DNA from: an uncultured Clostridia bacterium
Lineage (GTDB): Bacteria; Bacillota; Clostridia; TANB77; CAG-508
Length of the DNA: 61,038 nucleotides
Direction of reading: 5' to 3'
Assembly: GCA_934177485.1 (NCBI GenBank)
Contig: CAKPPF010000006.1
Coordinates: 1-61,038 of the forward strand
Below are positions 1 through 8,059 of the stretch, piece by piece. Every line of letters begins with the position of its first letter. Position 1 is the stretch's first letter. Position numbers and translations under genes: made by a program. The notes beneath the pieces are model-generated. The model searched no databases. It was not told the origin of the DNA and was given only the letters and a program-made list of their open reading frames with translations.

Positions 1-84
1 CACATTCATGAACCATATAGATCTACTATGATAAATGGAACAAAAGAAATAAGTACATTTAATTATGAATTTATAGAGTTATAA
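1..84 (+). CDS. 3' end of an unidentified coding sequence (partial)
   Basis: Frame 1 is open from the first base and stops with TAA at 82-84, giving a 27-residue C-terminus that ends in NYEFIEL. It lies 19 bases before the next start codon, so the two genes are probably cotranscribed. If the next gene is an immunity protein, this could be the tail of its toxin, but nothing in 27 residues proves that. The rest lies outside the window. Confidence 0.5.
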   Translation, partial: HIHEPYRSTMINGTKEISTFNYEFIEL

Positions 85-103
85 GTAGGAGAAGAAAAAA
101 CAT

Positions 104-547
104 ATGAAAGAACAATGGATTGATGCTAAAGAATTAAAAATAATACCATTTGATAGTGTAAATGGTATTCAATTTGGAATTAATAGAAAAGAATTATGGG
201 ATAAGGTGGGTAAACCAATTAAATCTTTTAGAAAAACAATTTTTGATAAAGTTGATACAGATGATTATAAATATTTTCATATATTTTATGATAATGATTA
301 TAATTTTGAAGCAATAGAGATTTTTGAGAATATAGATATTAACTTTAATGGTTACAAATTATCAAAGAATTATTCTGAAGTATTAGATTACTTTAAAGGT
401 ATTTATGATGATATAGAAGAAGATGGGTATGGATTTATATCAAAAAAAGGTTCAGTTGGTGCTTATATTGAAAATGATGATAATCGAATAGATTCTATAT
501 TATTTGGTTGTCAAGGCTATTATGTCAATGGGGACGGAGTTTTTTGA
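104..547 (+). CDS. Hypothetical protein, possible immunity protein; C-terminus rewritten by a REP repeat
   Basis: This is a 147-residue soluble acidic protein with no signal peptide or membrane segment. The start at 104 follows a good AGGAGA box (87-92). The N-terminal pattern (an FGINRKELWDKVGKP stretch near residues 24-38) resembles a widespread family of small proteins with a GxxRxEVxxxxGxP motif, often found as immunity or hypothetical proteins; this is from memory of the family. The last seven codons and the stop (from about 526) lie inside the left 29-bp inverted repeat of the adjacent transposase element, so the native C-terminus after GCQGYY has been replaced. Whether the protein still works is unknown. 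Confidence 0.65.
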   Translation: MKEQWIDAKELKIIPFDSVNGIQFGINRKELWDKVGKPIKSFRKTIFDKVDTDDYKYFHIFYDNDYNFEAIEIFENIDINFNGYKLSKNYSEVLDYFKGIYDDIEEDGYGFISKKGSVGAYIENDDNRIDSILFGCQGYYVNGDGVF

Positions 548-551
548 CAAC
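523..551 (+). repeat. Left 29-bp REP-like inverted repeat
   Basis: Bases 523-551 are the exact reverse complement of 1342-1370. Each copy is itself imperfectly palindromic, beginning TGTCAA and ending TTGACA with a GGGGACGGAG core, which is the organisation of REP/REPIN-type hairpins. The copy overlaps the 3' end of the upstream coding sequence and provides its stop codon. Confidence 0.85.
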
Positions 552-661
552 TAAAAAAATCAAAACATATAATAAATTTCGACAAAGTTTTAAAAATAAT
601 ATGATATAATATAATCATATTATTTTTTTCTATCAAATTATTTATTTCTAAGGAGGCAAGT

Positions 662-1339
662 ATGCCAAGATTCCCAAGATGTTATATAAAAACATCATTT
701 TTTCATATAATAACGCAAGGTATAAATAAAAGTTATATATTTGAAAATGCAGAAGATATTAAGTATTATATAAAATTAATGTATAAATTAAATAAAGAAC
801 ACACAATAAAGATAATATCCTATTGTATTATGAATAATCATGCACATATGTTGATAGAAACAGAAAAAATAAAGGAATTAAGTAAATATATGCAAAGACT
901 TAATGGCATGTATGGAAAATATTATAATAAAAAATATAATAGAGTAGGATATGTATTTAGAGATAGATATAAAGCAGAAGGTATTTATAGTGAAGAACAC
1001 TTATATAATTGTATAAACTATATTTATAATAACCCTGTTAGAGCTGGAATTTGTAGCAAAGCTGAAGAATATCCTTATTCCAATTATAAAAGAATTGATA
1101 AAGAATTAAATGAAAACTACACATTCATAGATGTTGATGATTATCAAAAAACATGCGAAGAAATAATACAAGAATTTTTAATAGAAAATGATATTGAAAT
1201 TGATGAGTTAAAAAGAGATAAAAGAAAATTAAAAGAACTTATAACAATTTTGAAAACAGAATATAGTATTTCATTAAGAAAAATATCAGAAAAACTTAGA
1301 ATGGGAAGAGAAACAATAAGGAAAATATACATTGAATAA
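662..1339 (+). CDS. REP-associated tyrosine transposase (Y1_Tnp, RAYT)
   Basis: A 225-residue protein with the Y1 transposase fold. The HUH motif is seen as NNHAHM near residues 58-63. The middle contains YNNPVRAGI (about 122-130), a segment diagnostic of the IS200-like/RAYT group, followed by a short basic region and a C-terminal helix-turn-helix-like tail that ends SEKLRMGRETIRKIY. These enzymes cut and rejoin single-stranded DNA at hairpins through a catalytic tyrosine. The ATG at 662 follows a strong AAGGAGG (652-658). The flanking 29-bp repeats are its likely substrates. The gene looks intact. Confidence 0.9.
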   Translation: MPRFPRCYIKTSFFHIITQGINKSYIFENAEDIKYYIKLMYKLNKEHTIKIISYCIMNNHAHMLIETEKIKELSKYMQRLNGMYGKYYNKKYNRVGYVFRDRYKAEGIYSEEHLYNCINYIYNNPVRAGICSKAEEYPYSNYKRIDKELNENYTFIDVDDYQKTCEEIIQEFLIENDIEIDELKRDKRKLKELITILKTEYSISLRKISEKLRMGRETIRKIYIE

Positions 1340-1341
1340 AG

Positions 1342-1370
1342 GTTGTCAAAAAACTCCGTCCCCATTGACA
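1342..1370 (-). repeat. Right 29-bp REP-like inverted repeat
   Basis: Exact reverse complement of 523-551, starting two bases after the transposase stop codon region. The sequence has GTCAA/TTGAC ends that can form a hairpin by itself. Confidence 0.85.
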
Positions 1371-1408
1371 CAGAACTGCTGCTAAGGCAACTACATAAAT
1401 AAAAAACA

Positions 1409-1446
1409 CACATCTGTAAAAATTTGACGATTTAGATGTGAGTTTT
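1409..1446. terminator. Probable bidirectional terminator
   Basis: CACATCT (1409-1415) and AGATGTG (1434-1440) form a 7-bp stem. A run of T follows on the + strand (1443-1447) and a run of A precedes the stem (1400-1406), so it could end transcripts from the transposase and from the convergent gene at 1548-2003. Confidence 0.5.
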
Positions 1447-1547
1447 TCTATCTATATCGGCAAAACCACGTTTGTGGAATTGTCATTTTCTGGATTTATT
1501 ATACACAGAATATTGAAAAAAAGTCAAATAAATTTTCGTAATTTATC

Positions 1548-2003
1548 TTATTTCTTAAAAAAATCTTTAAGTATTTTCCAAATTTTTTCATACCATTTAA
1601 TATTAGAAACATTTACTAATGATTTCTCTTGAATATTATCTTTATTTTCAATAATAGTACTTTTAGTATTATTTTTAAAAATATCGTTTGAATTATATTT
1701 TTCTTTCTTTATGTTTTCTTCTTTTATTGTTTCATATTTTTCATAATTTAATATTTTATTTTTCTGTTCTGATGTCGCCCAATAATCTCTAAATAAAATA
1801 GCTATAATTCCTTTTGTGATTTTCAAAACATTTTGCTCGTCTAGTGTTTTTTCAGGATTATACGAAAATATATGATTCGAATTTGCATTTGCTTCAAACA
1901 ATTTTATTTGTTCTATTGGAATTCTATTATAATCTTCTTTAGAAATATATTTTAATATTTCAAGAACTTCATTATATGCATTAGCATATTCAATACTAAT
2001 CAT
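1548..2003 (-). CDS. Hypothetical protein of a low-GC Firmicute family
   Basis: A 151-residue soluble protein starting ATG at 2003 behind a good GGAGG box (2009-2013 read on the minus strand). The first about 85 residues are well structured (EYANAYNEVLEILKYI, then IAILFRDYWAT) and match a conserved hypothetical family that I recall from clostridial genomes. The C-terminal half is Lys/Asn/Glu rich and ends in a basic helix (KIWKILKDFFKK). Function is unknown. It sits just downstream of the 2022-2672 gene on the same strand, 18 bases apart, so the two are probably cotranscribed. Confidence 0.75.
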   Translation of the reverse strand: MISIEYANAYNEVLEILKYISKEDYNRIPIEQIKLFEANANSNHIFSYNPEKTLDEQNVLKITKGIIAILFRDYWATSEQKNKILNYEKYETIKEENIKKEKYNSNDIFKNNTKSTIIENKDNIQEKSLVNVSNIKWYEKIWKILKDFFKK

Positions 2004-2021
2004 TTTTTACCTCCTAAATTA

Positions 2022-2672
2022 TTAATTTCTTTCTTTATTTGTAATATTTCCTAACATTTCTGCTTCTAGTGACTTCAAAAAAAAAGGCTCTTTTAACTCA
2101 GATAAAACTTCTTTTCCTAATTTTTGTGTTTCAACTTTTGTTCTTTTACGTTCAATTGGAAAAGTTTTATCTAAATCTCTATCTAATGCAGTTCCTATAG
2201 TAATTTGATTTTTACATACTGTAACAAAACCAAAAGTTGCAGGTATTCTTTGCTCTAATACTGTATAACCTAATTTCCTATATTCTTCTTCTAATTGTCT
2301 ATATTCAAAACAACCTTGTGTACGGCAAGTCGTTCCAGGTGCAAATATAGCCGTTGCATCTTGTTGTAATCCAATACTGTTTGTAACTTCAATTACATTT
2401 TCTGGTGTTACACTACCATCTAAATGAAATAGAACTCTTACATTTTCATCATATAAAACTAATCCACAGCAAGGTTCTATTCCATATGTAAACAAAATGT
2501 CATCTTCATTTGATACTCCATAGCCACATTGTTCTACGTCTATAACTGATTCTGCTAAATCAAATCCATTATTCTGTTTTTTTATATCAATTAATTGCAA
2601 TGTATTTTGTCTCAATTGTGGTTTTAATAATTTAATTTTTTCTTTAATATAATTATTTTCATTATTATTCAT
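2022..2672 (-). CDS. Hypothetical protein with CheD-like features
   Basis: A 216-residue soluble protein. The segment around residues 60-80 (a TYGIEPCCGLVLYD stretch) is reminiscent of the CheD/CNF-like deamidase fold, where a Thr/Gly/Cys segment holds the catalytic cysteine before VxLYD. A second block (APGTTCRTQGCFEY then EEYRKLGYTV, about 110-135) fits the later helix-strand of that fold, and a His is present in LFHLDG. This is fold-level inference, not a firm assignment: no chemotaxis genes are nearby and the catalytic pair is unproven. The gene starts at ATG 2672 and precedes the 1548-2003 gene. Confidence 0.6.
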   Translation of the reverse strand: MNNNENNYIKEKIKLLKPQLRQNTLQLIDIKKQNNGFDLAESVIDVEQCGYGVSNEDDILFTYGIEPCCGLVLYDENVRVLFHLDGSVTPENVIEVTNSIGLQQDATAIFAPGTTCRTQGCFEYRQLEEEYRKLGYTVLEQRIPATFGFVTVCKNQITIGTALDRDLDKTFPIERKRTKVETQKLGKEVLSELKEPFFLKSLEAEMLGNITNKERN

Positions 2673-2717
2673 ACTTGTTTTCCTTATCTACTAAATTTTT
2701 TACATAATATTATTGTA

Positions 2718-3141
2718 TCATTTACTTCTTATCATGTCAAAATAAAAAATAAAGTTGTGGATAACTTTTTGATTTTTCTTTAATTTAAACTCAATAGCTC
2801 TGTTTCTGATTTTTGCTACTTGAGTTTTAGTATCATAATTCTCATCAATCTTATCATTGTGAAAATAATATTCTCCTAAATCCATATAATTTATATCTAA
2901 TTCTTTTTTCAACGTTTCTAAATAATCATCTAACTGGTCTTTATTCATATTGACATTAACTTTAATATCTTTAAATTTCCCAACTATGTGGCTCTACATA
3001 AGCAATATTAGTTTTTTCAACCATTCTCGAATTACCATTCTTTATCTCTGGTTCACAATTACTAAAAGTGCAAGCCCATTCAATCTTAGAACGTAATTCT
3101 TTTTCTATTGCTATTTCTCTTTTAACTGTAGATATCATATC
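2718..3141 (-). pseudogene. Frameshifted gene, possible HNH-nuclease-like remnant
   Basis: The reading frame starting at ATG 3141 sits 10 bases after a GGAGG box (minus strand) and encodes about 56 residues with a C-x4-C motif (CTFSNC), then stops at 2971. Skipping one base near 2991-2996 joins it to a second open stretch that runs to 2718 (through IVGKFKDIKVN then a charged helical region). Read across the shift it gives IAYVSHIVGKF, which resembles the HNH type with C-x4-C followed by an AHI motif. The nuclease idea is weak; the frameshift itself is clear in the sequence. Confidence 0.45.
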
Positions 3142-3192
3142 ACGAGAACCTCCTTTTTTCAATATTTTGAGGCTAGCATTTACTTTTATTTC

Positions 3193-3227
3193 CAAAAAAA
3201 CAAAAAATAAGTCGACTAAATCGACTT
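3193..3227 (-). terminator. Rho-independent terminator of tRNA-Gly
   Basis: On the minus strand AAGTCGA-TTTAG-TCGACTT (3227-3209) forms a 7-bp stem with a 5-base loop and is followed by a long T-rich tract (3207-3193). It lies between tRNA-Gly and the next minus-strand gene. Confidence 0.75.
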
Positions 3228-3312
3228 ATATATGTGAAATGATATTCACTTTTTTGTTTCCTTTAAACTCACTTGTTGCAATACTTTCAAGTGGTTCGAC
3301 GAAAACGCATTA

Positions 3313-3386
<74 letters not shown>

Positions 3387-3450
3387 AATTTTATTACAAA
3401 TTAATTGTAGCATATTTTTTTATATAAGTCTATTTTTTTAATAAAACTAG

Positions 3451-3479
3451 TTGCAAATTATTCTTTTAAAATATATAAT
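3451..3479 (+). promoter_or_regulatory. Promoter of the VWA/XpaC/TelA operon
   Basis: TTGCAA (3451-3456) and TATAAT (3474-3479) are separated by exactly 17 bases, 28 bases upstream of the first start codon of the operon. A GGGGG ribosome binding site follows at 3497-3501. Confidence 0.7.
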
Positions 3480-3506
3480 TACATTAAATTAATTAAGGGG
3501 GAACAA

Positions 3507-5099
3507 ATGAAAAAGTTTAAAAAATGGCAGATTTTTTTAATAATATTTTTGATTGTATTTTTATTTTCTATTTCTGCATCTCAACAGACAAAAAAAGTAA
3601 CTAAGAATTTTTTATTTAGCAACAATGATTTTAAAATTATTGCTAGTTCAGAGAACAAAGATTTAGAAAATATTATAACAGAACATGCTAAAAAAAGTGG
3701 ATATAATGTAAAAATTGAATATGATGGAACTTTGAACATCATTGATAGATTAAACAGTGGAGAGGAATTTGATGGCGTATGGACATCTAATTCAATATGG
3801 CAATATATGCTAGACAATTCTGTAAAAGTAACTAATTCTAAGTACACTAGTATAAATCCAGTAATATTTGGAATAAAAAAGAAAAAGGCAGAAGAATTAG
3901 GATTTGTTGGAAAAGATGTATATACAAAGGATATAGTAAAAGCAATTTCTGATGGAAAACTTAAATTTAGCATGTCAAATCCAACTAAAACAAATAGCGG
4001 AGCTTCTGCTTATTTAGGATTATTAGCAACGCTTGCGGGAAATCCTGAAGTATTAACAGCAGATAATCTAAAGGATTCAAAATTAAAAGAAAATTTAGTT
4101 ACCTTATTTTCTGGGATGGAGAGATCATCTGGTAGTGAGGACTTCTTAGAAGAGTTGTTCTTAAATGGTGATTATGAAGCAGTTGTTACATATGAATCTT
4201 CAATTATAAATATAAATAAAAAACTAGAAAAAAATGGAAAAGAAACATTATATGCAATATACCCAGTGGATGGAGTCTCTATATCAGATTCACCATTTGC
4301 ATATATAAATAATAAAGATAGTGTAAAGGAAGACATATTTAAGGATATACAAGGTTTTCTTTTAAGTAATGAAGGACAAGCATTACTACAAAAACAAGGA
4401 AGAAGAACTTGGTATGGAGGTACCTCAAATAATGTGGATAAAACTATTTTCAATCCATCTTGGGGAATAGATACAACTAAATATATATCTCCAATAAAAT
4501 ATCCAAATACAAAGGTTATAAAACTTGCTTTGAATTTATATCAGACAGAACTTAGAAAACCAGTACATGTTGTATTTTGTTTAGATTATTCTGGTAGTAT
4601 GTATGGAGATGGATATAAACAACTAGTAAATGCAATGGAATATATTTTAACAGATAAAGCAGCAGAAGATTTGCTTCAATTTTCTGAAAAAGATAAAATA
4701 ACAATAATTCCATTTGGCTCAAAAGTATTCCCAAGTTTTAGCACAGATAATGGACAAAAAACAGATGAATTATTAAAAAGAATAACTAGTACAACGCCAA
4801 ATGGTTCAACTGCGCTTTATCCTGCGGCAGTAGGAGCACTAAAAGTTTTACAAACAGAAGATGCAGATAAATATAACTTGTCAGTAATTTTGATGACAGA
4901 TGGTCAAGGAAATATCGGAAAATTTAACTTACTACAAAATGCATATAATAGTGATAACAAAATACCTATATATTCTATTATGTTTGGAAATGCACAAAGC
5001 AGTCAATTAAAGGATATAGCAAATTTAACAAATGCAAAAGTATTTGACGGAAGAAAAAATTTGCTTGGAGCATTTAAAGAAGTAAGAGGATATAATTAA
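3507..5099 (+). CDS. Membrane-anchored substrate-binding and VWA domain protein
   Basis: This is a 530-residue exported protein. Residues 1-27 form a basic N-terminus plus hydrophobic segment without a lipobox cysteine, so it is probably anchored by an uncleaved or SPase I-type signal. Residues about 40-320 look like a type 2 periplasmic-binding fold (a FDGVWTSNSIW strand, then NSGASAYLGLLATLAG). Residues about 345-530 are a von Willebrand A domain with an intact MIDAS: DYSGS at 360-364, a Thr in NGSTALYPA and an Asp in LMTDGQGN. VWA domains bind partners through a divalent metal. First gene of an operon with XpaC, a second binding protein, TelA and an AAA+ ATPase; no permease is present, which argues against nutrient import. 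Confidence 0.85.
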   Translation: MKKFKKWQIFLIIFLIVFLFSISASQQTKKVTKNFLFSNNDFKIIASSENKDLENIITEHAKKSGYNVKIEYDGTLNIIDRLNSGEEFDGVWTSNSIWQYMLDNSVKVTNSKYTSINPVIFGIKKKKAEELGFVGKDVYTKDIVKAISDGKLKFSMSNPTKTNSGASAYLGLLATLAGNPEVLTADNLKDSKLKENLVTLFSGMERSSGSEDFLEELFLNGDYEAVVTYESSIININKKLEKNGKETLYAIYPVDGVSISDSPFAYINNKDSVKEDIFKDIQGFLLSNEGQALLQKQGRRTWYGGTSNNVDKTIFNPSWGIDTTKYISPIKYPNTKVIKLALNLYQTELRKPVHVVFCLDYSGSMYGDGYKQLVNAMEYILTDKAAEDLLQFSEKDKITIIPFGSKVFPSFSTDNGQKTDELLKRITSTTPNGSTALYPAAVGALKVLQTEDADKYNLSVILMTDGQGNIGKFNLLQNAYNSDNKIPIYSIMFGNAQSSQLKDIANLTNAKVFDGRKNLLGAFKEVRGYN

Positions 5100-5115
5100 A
5101 GAAAGAGGAGATAAA

Positions 5116-5740
5116 GTGAAAAATTCAATGCTTATATCAGCAGCTTTGCGGAGGAACTTTTTTTGCAATACCATATATTGGACTATCTATCGGAATTCTA
5201 CCATCTTTAATAATTGGCGCAGGAGCATACGGGGCAAGCGAACTGATTTTTAGAAATAAAAACTCAAAACAACTAAAAGAAACAGATAAAAATTTATATG
5301 ACATTCTTCAGGAAGCAAAAGAGGAAAATGCTGAAATTCTAAAATTGAGTAGCAAAATAGATAAGCCTGAAACAGTAAATGAAATAAAAGAAATAAGTTT
5401 ATCCATAAATAAAATTATTACTACAATAGAAAAAGAACCTAAAAAGTATAAAAGAATGAATAATTTTTTTGAATATTATCTACCAACTACATTAAATATA
5501 ATAAAAAAATATGATGAAATAGAAAATCAAAGATTAACAACACAAGAAGGAAAGAAGTTTATGGAATCATCAGAAAAAATGATTTCTAAGATTAACAATT
5601 CATTCAAAAATCAATTATCAAAACTATATCAATCTGATATGATTGATACAGATGCAGAAATGAAAGTATTTAATAATATGCTTAATGCAGATGGTTACAA
5701 TAATGAAAATGATTTAAATATTAATAAAGGAGGAGAATAG
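5116..5740 (+). pseudogene. xpaC: XpaC family protein, +1 frameshifted at codon 12
   Basis: A GTG at 5116 with GAGGAG upstream opens the frame but runs into a stop 60 codons later. Skipping one base at CGG (5149-5151) joins VKNSMLISAAL to GGTFFAIPYIGLSIGILPS, a hydrophobic pair of membrane segments, followed by a long helical domain (DKNLYDILQEAKEEN onward) that ends at 5740. XpaC proteins (5-bromo-4-chloroindolyl phosphate hydrolysis family) have this N-terminal membrane hairpin plus helical region and commonly neighbour telA. Without the shift only a truncated product from the TTG at 5345 could be made. Everything beyond the shift is well preserved, so either a recent mutation, a sequencing error or recoding is possible. 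Confidence 0.7.
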
Positions 5741-5742
5741 TC

Positions 5743-6858
5743 TTGAAGAAAAAACAAATTATAGGAATTGTTATATTTATTGTATTAATTATAACTATAG
5801 TTTTAATTAAAAATATAAAAGACAATTCAAGTAAGCTAGGAGATTTAACAACTGTTTATGTAGCAACAGGTGGTGGAAAAGAAGATTTTATTGCGGATGA
5901 AGATGTTGTAAAAACAATGCAAGAAAAGTATAAATTAAATGTAGTATATGATTCTTGGAGCAATGGAAAGTTAATAGTAAATCCATTAGTTAGAGAAGAC
6001 AAAACAACTAAATATGACGCAATGTTTTGTTCAGATCAAAGATTTTATGATTATTATAAAGTATCAGCAGATAAATCAAAAGGAGAAGCAGATAGATATA
6101 GAGTCTTAGACGGTGGTCTAACACTTAACACTCCAATCGTAATTTACAGCTGGGGAAAAGTTGCAGATGCATTAGTAGAACAGAAGATAGTAACTGTTAA
6201 AGATGGCGTTTACTATATAACTGATATGGACAAGCTAATAGAATATATATTAGCAGGAAAAAAATGGTCAGACATAGGACTTAAAGAACTATATGGAAAT
6301 ATAAATATTGCATCTACTGACCCAGTTACTTCGTCACCAGGTGCAACATATTATGGTTTACTTCTTTCAATTATGTGTGGAGGAACAGTAACAGACGAAG
6401 GAGTACAAAAGAACTTACCTAAACTTAAAGAGTTTTATACAAAATCTGGATATATGAATAATACACCTGCAGATTTATTTGAAAGATACTTAAAAACTGG
6501 AATGGGTGGAGAACCTATGATTGTTGATTATGAGAAAAGTATAATAGAATTTGCAAATGAAAACCCAGATGGATATAATCAAGTAAAAGATGATATACGT
6601 ATATTATATCCAACACCAACAATTTGGAATTCACATTGTATTGCAACATTTACAGATGCAGGTAATAAGTTTTATAAAGCATTTGATGACTCAACTATTC
6701 AACAAATAGCATGGTCTAAATATGGATTTAGAACTGGAATAGTTGGTGGAAACTATGATGTTTCATCATTTGGAATTGGTATACCAAAAACAATAAGTAG
6801 TACAGTTTCAAGTTTAAAAATGAACGTTTATAATCAATTAATTGATTATTTAAAATAA
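5743..6858 (+). CDS. Membrane-anchored solute-binding-like protein
   Basis: A 371-residue protein starting at TTG 5743, two bases after the xpaC stop and 7 bases after a GGAGGAG box. Residues 5-25 form one hydrophobic anchor, again without a lipobox cysteine. The remainder resembles a type 2 extracellular binding protein (TTVYVATGGGKEDF near the start of the fold, ASTDPVTSSPGATYYGLLLS near 185-205, paralleling the NSGASAYLGLLA block of the first gene in the operon). It lacks the VWA domain. The operon thus has two binding-protein folds facing outward and no ABC permease. Confidence 0.8.
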   Translation: MKKKQIIGIVIFIVLIITIVLIKNIKDNSSKLGDLTTVYVATGGGKEDFIADEDVVKTMQEKYKLNVVYDSWSNGKLIVNPLVREDKTTKYDAMFCSDQRFYDYYKVSADKSKGEADRYRVLDGGLTLNTPIVIYSWGKVADALVEQKIVTVKDGVYYITDMDKLIEYILAGKKWSDIGLKELYGNINIASTDPVTSSPGATYYGLLLSIMCGGTVTDEGVQKNLPKLKEFYTKSGYMNNTPADLFERYLKTGMGGEPMIVDYEKSIIEFANENPDGYNQVKDDIRILYPTPTIWNSHCIATFTDAGNKFYKAFDDSTIQQIAWSKYGFRTGIVGGNYDVSSFGIGIPKTISSTVSSLKMNVYNQLIDYLK

Positions 6859-6885
6859 ATTAATTAATAAAGAAAGGAATTTAAA

Positions 6886-8034
6886 ATGAAAGAATTAGAA
6901 GTTAAACAAGCAGAAAGCAAAGAAGTTGAGGCTCTAGCACAAAGCACAGAAAAAGTTACAGAAAAGATGATTGAGGATTCATTAAATTTTGATAATTTAA
7001 CTGATGAAGAGAAAAAAGCAATTGAGGAGTTTAATTCTCAAATAAATGTTGAAGATTCTACACAAATTTTACAATTTGGAGCAAAGGCTCAAAATAAAAT
7101 ATCTGAGTTTTCAGATAGTGTACTAGAAGGAGTAAAAACAAAACAAACAGGAGAAGTAGGAGACTTACTAGCAGACTTAGTTGCACAAATTAAAGATTTT
7201 GATGGCGATATTCAAATTGAAAACAGAGGAGTTATTGGAAAACTATTCCATTCTGCAAAAAAAGAAGTAACAAAAATAATTGCAAAGTATAATAAAATTG
7301 ATGTAAATATTGACAAAATAGAGAAAGAGCTTGATAGACACAGATTACAAATGTTAAAAGATATAACAATATTTGATACAATGTATGAGAAAAATTTACA
7401 ATATTTTAAAGAGTTATCTTTATATATAATCGCAGGCGAAAAGAAACTTGAAGAACTAAGAAATGTAGTTCTTCCAGAATTACAGAAAAAGGCAGAAGAA
7501 ACAAAAGAACAATTAGATGTTCAAAGAGTTAATGATATGGTAAATACAATAAATAGATTTGAAAAGAAAATATACGACTTAAAAACTACAAGAGTTATAT
7601 CTATTCAAATGGCTCCACAAATCAGAATGCTTCAAAGTAACGAAACTGAACTAGTAGAAAAAATACAAAGTTCATTAATAAATACAATTCCTTTATGGAA
7701 AAATCAAATTGTTTTAGCATTAGGAATAAATAATGCAAAACAAGCTTTAGGAGCACAACAATCTGTTACAAACTTAACAAATGATATGTTAAAGAAAAAT
7801 AGTGAAATATTAAAACAAGGATCTATTCAAATTGCAGAAGAATCTGAAAGAGTTATTGTTGATGTTGAAACTTTACAAAAAACAAATAAAGATATTATAG
7901 AAACTTTAGACAAAGTGCTTGAAATACATGAAAATGGTAAAGTTAAGAGAGCAGAAGCTGAAAAAGAATTAGTTGAAATAGAAAGAGAATTAAAAGAAAA
8001 ATTAGTAGAAATTAAAGTTGAACCTAAAAATTAA
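6886..8034 (+). CDS. telA: TelA/toxic anion resistance family protein
   Basis: A 382-residue soluble, almost wholly alpha-helical, charged protein of the usual TelA length. Typical family blocks are seen: ADLVAQIKDFDGDIQ (about 97-111), the KYNKIDVNIDKIEKELDRHRLQ region (about 135-156), and IRMLQSNETELVEKIQSSLINTIPLWKNQ (about 246-274). TelA proteins are linked to resistance to tellurite and some antimicrobials and are thought to be cytoplasmic scaffolds of Ter-type stress complexes; their biochemistry is unknown. Here it lies between the membrane-anchored binding protein and the AAA+ ATPase. Confidence 0.92.
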   Translation: MKELEVKQAESKEVEALAQSTEKVTEKMIEDSLNFDNLTDEEKKAIEEFNSQINVEDSTQILQFGAKAQNKISEFSDSVLEGVKTKQTGEVGDLLADLVAQIKDFDGDIQIENRGVIGKLFHSAKKEVTKIIAKYNKIDVNIDKIEKELDRHRLQMLKDITIFDTMYEKNLQYFKELSLYIIAGEKKLEELRNVVLPELQKKAEETKEQLDVQRVNDMVNTINRFEKKIYDLKTTRVISIQMAPQIRMLQSNETELVEKIQSSLINTIPLWKNQIVLALGINNAKQALGAQQSVTNLTNDMLKKNSEILKQGSIQIAEESERVIVDVETLQKTNKDIIETLDKVLEIHENGKVKRAEAEKELVEIERELKEKLVEIKVEPKN

Positions 8035-8059
8035 AATAGAATTATTATAAGGGGTTAAA

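Larger units (their letters stand above)
523..1370. mobile_element. REP-associated Y1 transposase unit bounded by 29-bp perfect inverted repeats
   Basis: A single Y1 transposase gene (662-1339) lies between two perfect inverted copies of a 29-bp palindromic repeat (523-551 and 1342-1370). RAYT genes are typically flanked by two REP sequences in opposite orientation and are thought to mobilise them. No target-site duplication is visible immediately outside the repeats, as expected for single-strand Y1 transposition. Insertion close to the 3' end of the 104-547 gene suggests a recent event. Confidence 0.75.

Noticed and set aside
1438..1632. Short + strand reading frame overlapping the end of the 1548-2003 gene
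   Set aside because: Its composition is that of antisense DNA, it has no ribosome binding site, and it crosses a terminator.
3234..3249. GTGAA/TTCAC hairpin with T run on the + strand
   Set aside because: No + strand gene lies upstream to be terminated, so it was not listed as a terminator.
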